Program-made: the position numbers and the translations under genes | Assembly: GCF_014905175.1 (NCBI RefSeq) | Contig: NC_057790.1 | Span: forward strand, 14,038,469 to 14,102,468 | Source of the DNA: Aphidius gifuensis | Lineage: Eukaryota > Arthropoda > Insecta > Hymenoptera > Braconidae | Length of the DNA: 64,000 nucleotides | Direction: 5' to 3' | In this document: positions 20,120-29,999 of the stretch, piece after piece | Numbering within the stretch: position 1 is the first letter of the stretch | Layout: each line of letters opens with the position of its first letter | The notes under the pieces: generated by a model | Databases searched by the model: none | The model's input: only the letters and a program-made list of their open reading frames with translations | Told to the model about the DNA's origin: nothing

Positions 20120-20791
20120 CTATGATTTTACGTGTAACGTAATGGTTATTGTTTCACCACGGAAATTCACTAATTTTCCGTTTTGATCAACAATTTTTAA
20201 TTGTAAATGATCAATGGTTTTAACAGTAATCGGTAAATAAATTGGATTAGCTGGTACTTCAATTATTTTATAACCAGGTGGTACAGCAGGAAAAAAGTTA
20301 TATATTGTATGAACTTTTTGTTGATTCACGTAAGCTCCTGTTGTAATGTTGCACTCGATTCTCAATGTATTCACTTTTAAAATATTAATCGGGTAGTTTG
20401 ATTCATATTTTGTTTTAGAACTCAATATTCTCGGTGTAAATCCTAGTAAACGTGCTGGTGATTTTGGTTTTACAAAATCAATGTCTCTTTCACTTGTAAT
20501 ATATGAATGTAGAGTATTTTTATTATATGTAATTTTGATATTATATTTTTCTAAGTAGGCAGCTAGATCATCTATTTCATAACTTCCAGTTGGTATTTCA
20601 ATTGTATCATAACTGTTCAAATATGTAATCATATTATTTTCATGATCGATATTTGGTAATGAATTAAATGATAAAAATGAAATAAGTGCTAATGAATAAT
20701 TTTTTTCACTTGATAATTGTATGGGTGGAAAGTAATCAGTTTCTAAGACTGAAGATTTACCGGTGAGAGTTAAAGTCAACGTATCGTTCAT
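20120..20791 (-). CDS. Maverick minor capsid (penton-like) protein
   Basis: Intact, 223 residues from the ATG at 20,791 (the frame extends two codons upstream, but the initiator lies at 20,812, so MNDTLTLTLTGK is the best start). The sequence is beta-rich throughout with few helices, as expected for a single jelly roll. SLALISFLSFNSLPNI, followed by N-N-M-I-T-Y, is the signature of the Polinton minor capsid family, which occupies the icosahedral vertices. FFPAVPPGYKIIEVP and PIYLPITVKTI are further conserved-looking blocks. It lies between the protease and the major capsid gene, the usual structural-gene neighbourhood. No lesions seen. Confidence 0.85.
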   Translation of the reverse strand: MNDTLTLTLTGKSSVLETDYFPPIQLSSEKNYSLALISFLSFNSLPNIDHENNMITYLNSYDTIEIPTGSYEIDDLAAYLEKYNIKITYNKNTLHSYITSERDIDFVKPKSPARLLGFTPRILSSKTKYESNYPINILKVNTLRIECNITTGAYVNQQKVHTIYNFFPAVPPGYKIIEVPANPIYLPITVKTIDHLQLKIVDQNGKLVNFRGETITITLHVKS

Positions 20792-20811
20792 TGTCAAGGT
20801 TGATAAATAAC

Positions 20812-20844
20812 TGATTGGAAATTTTCTTTTCTTCTGCTTTTATA
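20812..20844 (-). promoter_or_regulatory. Minor capsid protein promoter overlapping the protease stop codon
   Basis: TATAAAAGCAG begins at 20,844 and TCAGT has its A at 20,812 (32 nt). The TAA stop of the protease gene (20,840-20,842) is inside this TATA box. Confidence 0.7.
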
Positions 20845-21202
20845 GTTTTCCTGTGAGAAATGCGAGACATAAATGTCCACAATTATACGTATTCCAATCT
20901 TGATAACGTTTATGATTATAATTGATGCTATCAACATTAAGATAACTGACAAGATCTTTCGGTGGCTGTAAGTTGCCAAAACTATCAAAGTATATTGCTG
21001 AATTTTTATTGAGTTTTTTATATGCTACCCAATGTGTTCCAGGATTCCTTTTATCATCTAAATTAATGATTCTACACTCTTGTTTCCACGGTCCATCTTT
21101 TGGCATATCATTTCGCATAAAAACTCCACGAAAATTAGCAATTTTTGATTGTTTAGCAAATTTTAATAAATCACAGTCAGTTAAAGCTCTTTGTGGTAGC
21201 AT
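20840..21202 (-). CDS. Adenain-type cysteine protease (Maverick PRO)
   Basis: An intact 120-residue protein, short like other Polinton proteases. The catalytic His is in GTHWVAYKK, the acidic residue in AIYFDSFGN, the Gln/Asn region follows, and the catalytic Cys is in YNCGHLCLAFL, the arrangement of adenovirus-type processing proteases. It would cleave capsid precursors during particle maturation. Its ATG (21,202-21,200) overlaps the TGA of the upstream phospholipase-domain gene by one base (TGATG), which suggests coupled termination and reinitiation on one transcript. I see no TATA/initiator directly before it. The stop codon is embedded in the next gene's TATA box. Confidence 0.88.
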   Translation of the reverse strand: MLPQRALTDCDLLKFAKQSKIANFRGVFMRNDMPKDGPWKQECRIINLDDKRNPGTHWVAYKKLNKNSAIYFDSFGNLQPPKDLVSYLNVDSINYNHKRYQDWNTYNCGHLCLAFLTGKL

Positions 21203-22134
21203 CAGTTGAAGTTTTTTGGAGAGAGATAAAATCCCATACCGCTTTTATGTGGTGTTAAATAAAGTCCTTTTCCTATGGCAATCGATTCCATCATTTTATT
21301 GTGTCGCTTATTTTCATTTAATTGTTCTTTACTTGTCTTTACTGCATTGATAGCTTTGACAACACCAGATGCTCCACCAACTAATCCACCCAATGCTGAT
21401 ATAGCTGAGAAAATCGGGATTAAAAGTGGTAGTGCACCACCGATATGTTTAGCAACTGGTAAAACTCTAGGTACTGTAATAGCTTTCTTGCCACCATTTT
21501 TTTTAATAGCTGCTCTCGCACCGTTTATTGCTGATTTAATTGCAACTGATGAATTATTTGATCCCTTCATTGCTTGTTTTGCTGCTTGTACGATTTTTGA
21601 AAATGATATTTTCTTTTTTGTTATTTTCTTTTTTTTAACTGCACGTTTTTTTTTATTTTTTATTAATTTTCCTCCAGTCTTTTTTTTTATTTTTCTATTT
21701 TTCAACGAAGATAATGGTTTTTTTTTTCTCGTACATTTCTTTTTCTTTTTTTCAGTAACACAACCCATGCCAAATTTCGATTTTACTTTCATTGCTCCAG
21801 TAACGAATGTAGCTGCTGCTCTCTCACTTAAACTAGCGTCTTTCGAAAAAATACGTTTAGCTGCTTCACGAGCTAAAATATCATCAGCTGCGTTTCTTGC
21901 CTTGATGTCGTTGCGATTTTTCGAATATGCAATATCGTGATTTTTACAGGCTGCGTCCAAAGGATTAATTCCTGGATCTCCTCTTGATAAACGTTTTTCT
22001 AACTTGGTACCTGGTCCACAATATGAATAACCAGGCAGATGAAGTTCAAATGGTAACTTGTTGATTATTTTATTGAGAATTCCTTTTCCACAACGTTTTT
22101 TGTTCTTTTTCTTTTTTGATGTATGCTCAATCAT
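21202..22134 (-). CDS. Phospholipase-A2-domain Maverick protein
   Basis: An intact 310-residue protein. Residues about 28-75 carry a parvovirus-VP1-like phospholipase A2 domain: LPGYSYCGPGT is the calcium-binding loop and ACKNHDIAY the His-Asp catalytic dyad. Before it lies a basic N-terminus (KKKKNKKRCGKG). A long Lys-rich region (about 130-175) follows, then an alanine/glycine-rich hydrophobic segment (about 225-265: GGALPLLIPIFSAISALGG and GLVGGASGVV) that could insert into membranes. Such proteins are thought to help particles escape from membranes (known for parvoviruses, inferred here). It is the first gene of a two-gene unit with the protease. Confidence 0.85.
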   Translation of the reverse strand: MIEHTSKKKKNKKRCGKGILNKIINKLPFELHLPGYSYCGPGTKLEKRLSRGDPGINPLDAACKNHDIAYSKNRNDIKARNAADDILAREAAKRIFSKDASLSERAAATFVTGAMKVKSKFGMGCVTEKKKKKCTRKKKPLSSLKNRKIKKKTGGKLIKNKKKRAVKKKKITKKKISFSKIVQAAKQAMKGSNNSSVAIKSAINGARAAIKKNGGKKAITVPRVLPVAKHIGGALPLLIPIFSAISALGGLVGGASGVVKAINAVKTSKEQLNENKRHNKMMESIAIGKGLYLTPHKSGMGFYLSPKNFN

Positions 22135-22146
22135 AGCTTATAAGAG

Positions 22147-22197
22147 ACTGATTTGCTTTGGTATAAAACGGTTGAATTTATATGATTTGAGCTCAGT
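22147..22197. promoter_or_regulatory. Overlapping divergent promoters of the phospholipase/protease unit and the ATPase
   Basis: Minus strand: TATAAAT from 22,182 with TCAGT A at 22,149 (33 nt). Plus strand: TATAAAA from 22,162 with TCAGT A at 22,195 (33 nt). The two core promoters interleave within about 50 bp in the 73-bp gap between the divergent start codons. Confidence 0.75.
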
Positions 22198-22207
22198 GCT
22201 CATCACG

Positions 22208-22924
22208 ATGGATTACCAGAAACAAGCTCTAAAATTACCAGTTATAAACTTTGATATAATTACATCAAAAAGTGGTGATGGTTTAATAGAAAAACGACAT
22301 GGGGATTTACTACCTAATACAATAAGATGTGCGATAATTGGAGGAAGTAATTGTGGTAAAACGAACGCTTTAATGAGTTTAATTGTTGATCCAAATGGTT
22401 TACGATTTGCAAATATTTATATTTATAGTAAATCATTATACCAACCAAAATATCAATATTTAGAAAAGTTACTAGAACCACTTGAAGAAATAAATTATTA
22501 TAAATTTTCCGACAATGATCAAGTCGTACCAGTTGATGAAGCAAAACCAAATTCGTTGTTTATATTTGATGATGTTGCAACTGAAAAGCAGAATCATATA
22601 AAAGCATTTTTTTGTATGGGAAGGCACAAAGCTGTTGATTCTTTTTATTTATGTCAATCATATGCACGAATACCAAAACATTTAATACGTGATAATATCA
22701 ATTTTTTAATAGTCTTCCCACAAGATGATACAAATTTAAAGCATATACATCACGATCACGTTAATATTGATATGGAGTATAGTAAATTCCGTCAGATGTG
22801 TGTGGATTGTTGGAAAGAAAAATATTGCTTCCTGTGTATCGATAAAGATAGAGATATAGATGAAGGGAGATATAGAAAAAATTTTGACTGCTTTATAACT
22901 ATAAATAACAAAACAATTTGTTAA
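22208..22924 (+). CDS. A32-like packaging ATPase (FtsK/HerA superfamily)
   Basis: An intact 238-residue protein from the ATG at 22,208. The frame is open 50 codons further upstream, but that part lies before the initiator at 22,195. Walker A is GGSNCGKTNAL (about residue 47), Walker B is SLFIFDDV, and downstream come the family's CQSYARIPKHLIRDN arginine/sensor region and a hydrophobic LIVFPQDD. The protein would pump the element's DNA into capsids. The next promoter (DUF8207 gene) begins within its last 10 codons. Confidence 0.92.
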   Translation: MDYQKQALKLPVINFDIITSKSGDGLIEKRHGDLLPNTIRCAIIGGSNCGKTNALMSLIVDPNGLRFANIYIYSKSLYQPKYQYLEKLLEPLEEINYYKFSDNDQVVPVDEAKPNSLFIFDDVATEKQNHIKAFFCMGRHKAVDSFYLCQSYARIPKHLIRDNINFLIVFPQDDTNLKHIHHDHVNIDMEYSKFRQMCVDCWKEKYCFLCIDKDRDIDEGRYRKNFDCFITINNKTIC

Positions 22925-22935
22925 ATTTTCTCAGT
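22900..22935 (+). promoter_or_regulatory. Promoter of the DUF8207-like gene
   Basis: TATAAATA at 22,900, inside the end of the ATPase frame, and TCAGT with A at 22,933 (33 nt). The ATG is at 22,962. Confidence 0.65.
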
Positions 22936-22961
22936 TAATTGTAAAATCGCAAAGGATCAAC

Positions 22962-23901
22962 ATGCCTCTTTGTGAGCAAGAACTAGTTGATGAAACAAAA
23001 TTTTTAAGTGAAATTGAAAAAGTACAAGACGTTATTCGGAAAAAATATCAATTGATAAAATTAGGGAAAGAAAATATATCAGATGCTGCAAATGAATATC
23101 TTAAACCTGTTGTCACACCGCTCAACAAATTAGCTGCACAACTGCCAACAACAACGGTTAGCAAAAAATCATTAACTGATGATGATAAATCATTGCCAGA
23201 TGAAAAAAATACGAATGATAAAAAAAATAATTCAACACATGAGGACAATTTTAGTACTTCTGATATTGAAGAATCAGTTTATGAACAAGAAGCTGAATAT
23301 GATACTGCTGATGAAGGTGAGGAAACATTTGTGGAAGAATCAAATAAAGATTTAATAGATGATTACTTAGGAAAAATCAATAGTATACAGTGGGATAAAG
23401 ATTATGGTGTAAAAAAAGTAAAATCTGACTACAAAATTGGAAATGCGAGAATTTTCTTTAACGATGATGAATTAAATATTTTTGATACACCATACAAAAT
23501 AACACCTGGATTAATGGAATTATTATTTATGAAATCACCAGACAGAAGAACTATTACTGATATTGATGAAAAAAATTATAATGAAATTATTAATAATACG
23601 AATGCACATCATCAATATCATAGATCTAATATGCCAATAAAAAATTCAGCATCTCGGAAATACATTGATTTACACCCCATAAGAATAATAATGAGCATTA
23701 TGGTACTGGATTATTACCAACGGTTATGACTCTTAGAAAAATAATCCAACTAGAGTCAATTATATCTATTGGGACGATCCGAATGAACTTGTTGATCGAT
23801 TACGATTATTAGTAGCATCAAGAACAGCTGGTAATCCGAATCATGATAATGAGATCATGTCAATTATTGAAGAGTTGAGAGAATGTGGATTAATATATTA
23901 A
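22962..23901 (+). pseudogene. DUF8207-like Maverick protein, frameshifted near its end
   Basis: Open for 255 codons from 22,962. The N-terminal third is predicted helical and the middle is highly acidic (STSDIEESVYEQEAEYDTAD). Then comes the conserved C-terminal region: GNARIFFNDDELNIFDTPYK, TPGLMELLFMKSP and NYNEIINNTNAHHQYHR. The last residues before the stop at 23,729 are out of register. The expected ending (VNYIYWDDPNELVDRLRLL to ECGLIY and TAA at 23,899-23,901) is readable one frame away from about 23,740. One net 1-nt indel lies between about 23,650 and 23,740. The protein is common beside Maverick integrases in arthropods, and its function is unknown. The name DUF8207 is from recall and needs a profile search. 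Confidence 0.75.
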
Positions 23902-23909
23902 TATATTAA

Positions 23910-23942
23910 TATAAAAAAATCAGTCTGTATACATCCGTCAGT
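23910..23942 (+). promoter_or_regulatory. Integrase promoter
   Basis: TATAAAAA at 23,910 and TCAGT with A at 23,940 (30 nt). The first ATG is at 23,948. The TATA box starts 9 bases after the DUF8207 stop. Confidence 0.65.
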
Positions 23943-23947
23943 GAACT

Positions 23948-24859
23948 ATGACTGATTATAAAAGACGTTGTGCGTGAGTTACACGCTCCAGCAAGAAAAA
24001 ATTTTTACGACGTAAAGTTGATATTCGTGATAAGGATGAAACGTGGCAAGCTGATCTTGTTGAAATGATTGAACATTCAAAGATCAATTCTGGATATAAT
24101 TATATTTTAACAGTCATTGATATTTTCTCAAAATTCAGCTGGGCTGTTGGACTCAAAAATAAAACTGGAAAAGAGGTAACAGCAGCAATGGAATCAATAT
24201 TCAAAAAGGTCGAATATGCAAAATCTTCATGTGGATCAAGGAAAAGAATTGTAAAATTCAAAATTCAAAACAATGGTAAAAAAATATAATGTTCATATGT
24301 ATTCAACATTTACTCATTTAAAAGCATCAATAGTTGAACGATTCAATAGAACACTAAAAAAAAAATGTTTTTTGAATTGAGCATGCAGGAAAATTATAAA
24401 TGGTTGAAATTGCTGCCAGAATTAATTAAAAAATATAATAATACAAAACATCGCACAATTAAAATGAAACCAGTTGAAGTTGTTGGTAAAAATATTAAAA
24501 TATTAAAACAAACTGTATTTAAAAGTTTAAATCATTGTCATGTTAAAATCAAATTTAAATTAAATCAACATGTAAGAATAAGTAAATATAAGCATGTCTT
24601 TGATAAAGGATATAAACCAAATTGGACAAACGAAATATTCACAATTACTAAAATTAATAAAACATCACCTGTAACGTATAAGCTTAAAGACTATCAAGGA
24701 AATCCAATACAAGGAAGCTTTTATACTGAAGAGCTACAAAAAGTTCGACATTCCGACATTTATTTGATTGAAAAAGTTTTGAAAAGACGAGGGAATCAGA
24801 TGTATGTAAAATATCTTGGATTTGACAATAGTCATAATCAATGGATAGATAATCAATAA
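23948..24859 (+). pseudogene. Maverick retroviral-type integrase with chromodomain, broken
   Basis: Would insert the linear element into chromosomes, making the 6-bp duplication. The rve core is spread over three frames: first Asp in WQADLVEM (24,048-24,071), then LTVIDIFSKFSWAVGLKNK, second Asp in HVDQGKE (about 24,230), and Glu in SIVERFNRT (about 24,330). Frameshifts lie near 23,975, 24,000-24,010, 24,225-24,290 and 24,360. The C-terminal part (24,365-24,859) is open: YNNTKHRTIKMKPVEV, an SH3-like stretch (VRISKYKHVFDKGYKPNW) and a terminal chromodomain (YLIEKVLKRRGNQMYVKYLG). All three catalytic residues are visible, but the gene cannot be read through. Confidence 0.88.
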
Positions 24860-24941
24860 ACTAATAAATAAAAAAAAGCAACGTGTATTTATTTTCTAAC
24901 AATAATTTTTATTATATACATTTATACAACTTTTATTTACA

Positions 24942-27900
24942 TCATTCATATTTTCTTTTAAATATACTTTTACTCAAACACATTCGTTCAACAGGTATAT
25001 ATCCCCAAGGCAGAGTGTCAGTTTCACCATTAGTTAACTGTCGTTTATCATCTTGCCAACTGAGAGCAATTTTTTCAATTGTTCTTGTTGTTACTTGATT
25101 AATTAAACAATTTTTATAATCATCGAAAGTTATTTGTCTTACAGTTGATCTTTTGACGCCCTTTGCTCTCATATGAACACGTTTTTTTAATGAATTATTT
25201 TTATCCGCTATAACATAAGAGTATAATTTACTTCGTAAACCAATGAATTCTTTCATTATTTTTCCATTATTCTCATCTTTCATAATACCAATAACTTTTT
25301 TATTTTTTAATTGAATTCCATATTGATTATTTTCTGGATAATCAGATGTATCAAATTTATCAGGATTATTACGTATTAAATCATATGGATTATGACTAAA
25401 TATGTGGTAAACAGCAGAATCAGTATCACCATATAAATACTTGACTTTATCTTCATATTTTGGTTTTATGAAATTATAATGGAAATCATACATATATGTT
25501 TTTGACATTTCCAAAATAGAAAATCCAAGATAAATTGGTTTATTGAAAAGTATACTTGTTGGTTTCATCTCAATTATTACAAGATCGTCAATGATTAAAT
25601 GACTGTGAAAGTTTGGCTTTGAGATATAAAATCTTGCTCCACCTCTACCACCATATTTTTCTACAAGTTTTATGGATTTACGAGTTCTTACAGACTCTAG
25701 AGTTTTACCATAAATTGCATTAATGAATAATTTTCTAAGATCTTTTTCAAATGCACTACGTGCTTTCTTTCGTAACTCTGTATTAAGATCAATATAAGAT
25801 TGAAGCCATGCACTTTGTTCAAATTTTAAAACACGATGAACTTTAGTAATAATCATCCCCAACGAACAATATTGTTTTAAATTCCGGTAATGGATAACAT
25901 AATTTTTTTTATTATCTAGAATTGCCAGAGTTTTGGAGTTTTACTGGTTTCTAGAGGTGGTTTTTCGCGTACTGGTGCTAAAGGAAAATCTTTATGATGA
26001 TGATGCAAACTTGCAGGATAATCTAAATCAACTTCAAGAATGTATCCATATTTTGAGTTATCAGCAGTTGAATTTAATATTGAAATATCAAAATTATTAA
26101 TCCACTCAAATTTACAAGTTGGAAGATATTCTCTCATTGCTGCTCCATACATATTATTTAAATCAAAGTACATTAAAAATGACTCTTCTTCCTCAGGATT
26201 ATATTCACTGCCCATATATCGATTATAAGCTCTTCCATATCGATTCGAGACTTGTGATAAACCACCTCTTATACCTTGCTCAATAAACAACATCATTTCA
26301 GGATCAGTTATTAATTCCAGCTCAATCTGAGTATATCTCAACATTGCACTAAAACTAAGTCCAGGTAGCGTATAATAATGTGCTGGATCTAACTTATATG
26401 TATTTAAACAATCAGCTCTGAAGCTTTCAAAAACATCAGCTAAAAGAGCAACATCAGTCTGTAAGTATAAATCAGAATATTCTCCAAGTGTTTTTATATT
26501 AAACTTTTGCCAAACATTTAGAGCATGTGCATATGCCTCATCTGAAATATTTTCTTCATTCAATTTTGAATAAAATTGATCTTTCGATGGAAGTGTTGTA
26601 TCATCAAATTTTTCCCATTTATCAAGATAATCATATGGAAATACTCCTTTCTTTGTAATCAAATGAAATTCATCATCATTTTTACATAGGCTTTTTGTTA
26701 TTGATTTTTTATTATCATCTAAATTATTTGATAATGAATCTATGGAACTAGCTATAAATCTATATGAATCGATAAATCTCAATTTAATTCTAGTACCCTT
26801 GACACGTTTTGTAAATGAAATATATCTTTCTTTATTGATTCCAAGTATATCAATTTTACCTTCGAACTGGTTTTTCAATTTTTTGATGATAAAATGTGCA
26901 TCATAGCCTGTGAGATTATGAAATACTACAGGGATGATACATGAATCTTGATAATTTATATTGCATACTTGATGGGCGGCACCTCGGTACTCTGAGGTGA
27001 AATGTGAATGATCACGTACTTTGACGTCATTTTTCGTAAAATTCTTGTCACAAATATGACATTTTTTAGCATTTGAAAATCGTAATTCTTCATCTCGTGT
27101 AAGGGACATTGGTTTAATATCATCTATTATTTTATTGACTTGATGAGCTATTTGTTCAAGCTCTGTAATAAACCATTCAATTGAATTTTTACCTCTTTGA
27201 AGATTGAACTTGGAAAGTGAGTCATCATAACTACACTTCAAATAATATGCTGCACTACTTGGAACATGTTTTTGATAAATTTGATTTTTTTCATGTTCTT
27301 CACTCTGCACTTTTTCTAATAAACATTCTAAATCACCATAAATTATAAATGGTACCGTTAATTGATGTTTATAGTTTATAAATTTTAAAATATTATTCTT
27401 TTCAGTTGGTAATATCATTGCACTTTTACATTTTTCAACACATTGTTTTTCATGATTATCGCGTGATTGTTGAGATTGAAAATGACATAAGCAGCGATCA
27501 CAAATTATTTTCCTTCCATCATGTTTAGAAATTTGTGAGCTTACTAATCTCGATAAGTTTTTGATCCATGCAAAATGATATTGTGACAAATTTTTTTGTG
27601 AATTGAAATCATCAACAACAACAACATCATCATCATCATCATCGTTTTCTTTTGGTTCTTCTTCTCTTTTAACCATTAAAAGATGAATTGTTTCATGAAT
27701 AGATTCATTTTTGCTAATGTAATATGGTACAACCCTTTCTTTTCTACGTTTTTTATTTTTTTTTTTCTCATCATCACTCTCATCATCATCATCGTCATCA
27801 TTATTCTCTATCCCATAAATATTAATTTTTAACTCATTTTGTTTTTCAAAAACTTTGATTTTTTCCCATGTTATTGGAAAACTTATTCCGCTGCAATTTA

Positions 27901-28771
27901 ATTTATCAAAATGTTTTTTGTATTGACCCTCACGGTCAACATGGTTGGGCGCTTTGTATAGACATGCCAAAACTGACCAAATAAAACAAAAATTATCAGA
28001 ATTTTTTACGTTTACAACTGAGTGAGTTTTCAGTATCCATGATGGCATTTCAACAAAAGATGAATTACCACCTTGCAGTGGTATGTAATCATTTATTTGG
28101 ATTTCAAGATGAAGAATTTCAAGCAGTTTCCAACCAGATCCTTTTAATTCAACTTCCTCAACATCTTCTATAAAATGATCAAAATTTTCCATGAATAATT
28201 GACTTAGATCTGATGATTGTAATACCTCAAAACTACCTTCACTGAAATATTTTGTTTCAACTTCCACACTATTATCAGATGGTTTTTCAATTTCATAGTT
28301 CAAAGCTAATACAGTATTGACTTTGAGTGCATTTTTATCTTGTAAAATATGAGCTATCTGACTAATTAACATTTTTTTAGCATCAGAAAGAAAGTCTTTT
28401 ACATCTTTATGTTTTAAATTAATTATAACGCTGGTCTTCATCCTGTTTCTAAATACATTTTCTAAGCCTTGCCATTCAATGTAGTTTTCAGTAGAAGCGT
28501 TTGATACATCAACTGTTGCAGATGCTCCTGCACCTCGTACTTGCAAACTTTCCAATTTTGATAAAAAACGTGTCAGCATTATGACTGTTGTCTGAGTCAT
28601 TTTTCTATAAGCAGTTGGCAAACTTCGAAGTGATTGATTATAATTTGTAATATCTCTACGTAATGAAACAATTGTCGAACGGATGCGATCAGGATTCGCG
28701 TCCTGTTGTAAAAGTTCAACTGTTTTTCGGTAATCCTCTCGGAGCATTCTCTGTGGTTTGGTTGGATCCAT
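24942..28771 (-). pseudogene. Protein-primed DNA polymerase B, one frameshift
   Basis: Would copy the element from its ends using a terminal protein. Frame 1 (28,771-25,916, 951 residues): an N-terminal helical region, then a conserved block around NFCFIWSVLACLYKAPNHVD. Next come acidic and Asn/Asp runs, a CxxC zinc-finger region (CDRCLCHF), Exo I (YGDLE), Exo II (FHNLTGYDAHF), Exo III (YLQTDVALLADV) and Pol motif A (YFDLNNMYGAAM). The frame stops at 25,916 and continues one base away. The rest (to 24,942) holds motif B (LFINAIYGKTLE), motif C (YLYGDTDSA) and a Lys-rich C-terminus. Only one 1-nt lesion, near 25,916-25,925, separates about 1,270 residues. All exonuclease and polymerase motifs look intact. 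Confidence 0.92.
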
Positions 28772-28795
28772 TTTATTAATAATTGTTTGGTTGAC

Positions 28796-29619
28796 CTAAA
28801 AAATTAAGAATAATTACTTTTTTATAGAAATATTGACCTAGTGCAAAAAATATTAATGTTAAACGATAGCTGGTGAAAATCTAAGGATAATTGAGTCAAA
28901 AAAATCAAAAAATATTCAAGGATTGCAAAGATATTGATGGATTACTAAAATTTTGGAGGTTATGTTACTTTTTTAGAAAAATAATGACCTAGTGCAAAAA
29001 ATATTGATGTTAAACGATAGCTGGTGAAAATCTAAGGATAGTTGACTTAAAACATTTCAAAAATATTCAAGCATGGCGGAGATAATAATGGATTACTAAA
29101 AATTTGAAGGTTATGTTACTTTTTTAGAAAAATAATGACCTAGTGCAAAAAATATTGATGTTAAACGATAGCTGGTGAAAATCTAAGGATAATTGAGTCA
29201 AAAAAATAAAAAAATATTCAAGGATTGCAAAGATATTGATGGATTACTAAGATTTTGGAGGTTATGTTACTTTTTTAGAAAAATAATGACCTGGTGCAGA
29301 AAATATTAATGTTAAACGATAGCTGGTGAAAATCTAAGGATAATTGAGTCAAAAAAATCAAAAAATATTTAAGGATTGCAAAGATATTGATGGATTACTA
29401 AAATTTTGGAGGTTATGTTACTTTTTTAAAGAAATATTGACCTGGTGCAAAAAATATTGATGTCAAATGATAGCTGGTGAAAATCTAAGGATAAAAGACT
29501 TAAAACATTTATAAAATATCCAAGGATTGCAATGAGATTGATGGAATAAGGATGATCGATGTTATTTTTTATACTACTATTTCTATTAATATGTAAAAAA
29601 TTTTAAGGTTATGACTTAC
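28796..29619 (-). other. Putative 5'-UTR intron of polymerase B
   Basis: On the minus strand the donor is ATAACAA/GTAAGTCAT at 29,619 and the acceptor AATTTTTTAG/GTCAACC at 28,796, 24 bp before the ATG at 28,771. The 824-bp intron is filled by the 151-bp tandem array. A TATA box (TATATAAG from 29,707) lies upstream. A TCAGT initiator at the usual distance is not evident. Confidence 0.6.
28814..29568. repeat. Tandem array of five 151-bp units
   Basis: Units start TTACTTTTTTAGAAAAATAA at 28,814, 28,965, 29,116, 29,267 and 29,418, exactly 151 bp apart. Each contains GATAGCTGGTGAAAATC and GATTGCAAAGATATTGATGG. The units are about 90% alike, so the array is young. Confidence 0.93.
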
Positions 29620-29999
29620 TTGTTATATATATAGTTGACAGGATATAATTTCCCACAATGATCGATGAAAAGACGAGGACTTTTATGAAAATGCACTTGC
29701 TTATATACTGATATCCCCACTTTTTTTCTGACGACTAGCGCAACTAGTTAATTGTTTTCTCTATCGATAAAAGAAAAATCAATTATCGATAAAAGAATAA
29801 TCAATAATCGATAGAAGAATAATCAATAATATCGATTACTGCTTTACCGATGTCGTTTCGCGGGAAATTTTGAAATTATATACTTTGAATTTATAAATAA
29901 TAATTTTTATAAAATTCATATATTTCATTTTTCAGTAGTTTATGAACAATTTATAAATATTAATAATATATGAACAAGTTGAAATTCCATAATATATAC
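29569..29999. other. Polymerase promoter region and spacer to the right TIR
   Basis: Holds the TATATAAG box (29,700-29,707) and, at 29,755-29,835, five ATCGATA or ATCAATAATCGATA words. TATCGATA is the insect DREF-type element linked to replication genes (known). Use here is an inference. Confidence 0.5.

Noticed and set aside
21275..21940. 221-codon plus-strand frame rich in Phe/Leu that looks like a membrane protein
   Set aside because: It is the antisense of the Lys/Ala-rich phospholipase-domain gene, which has the catalytic motifs.
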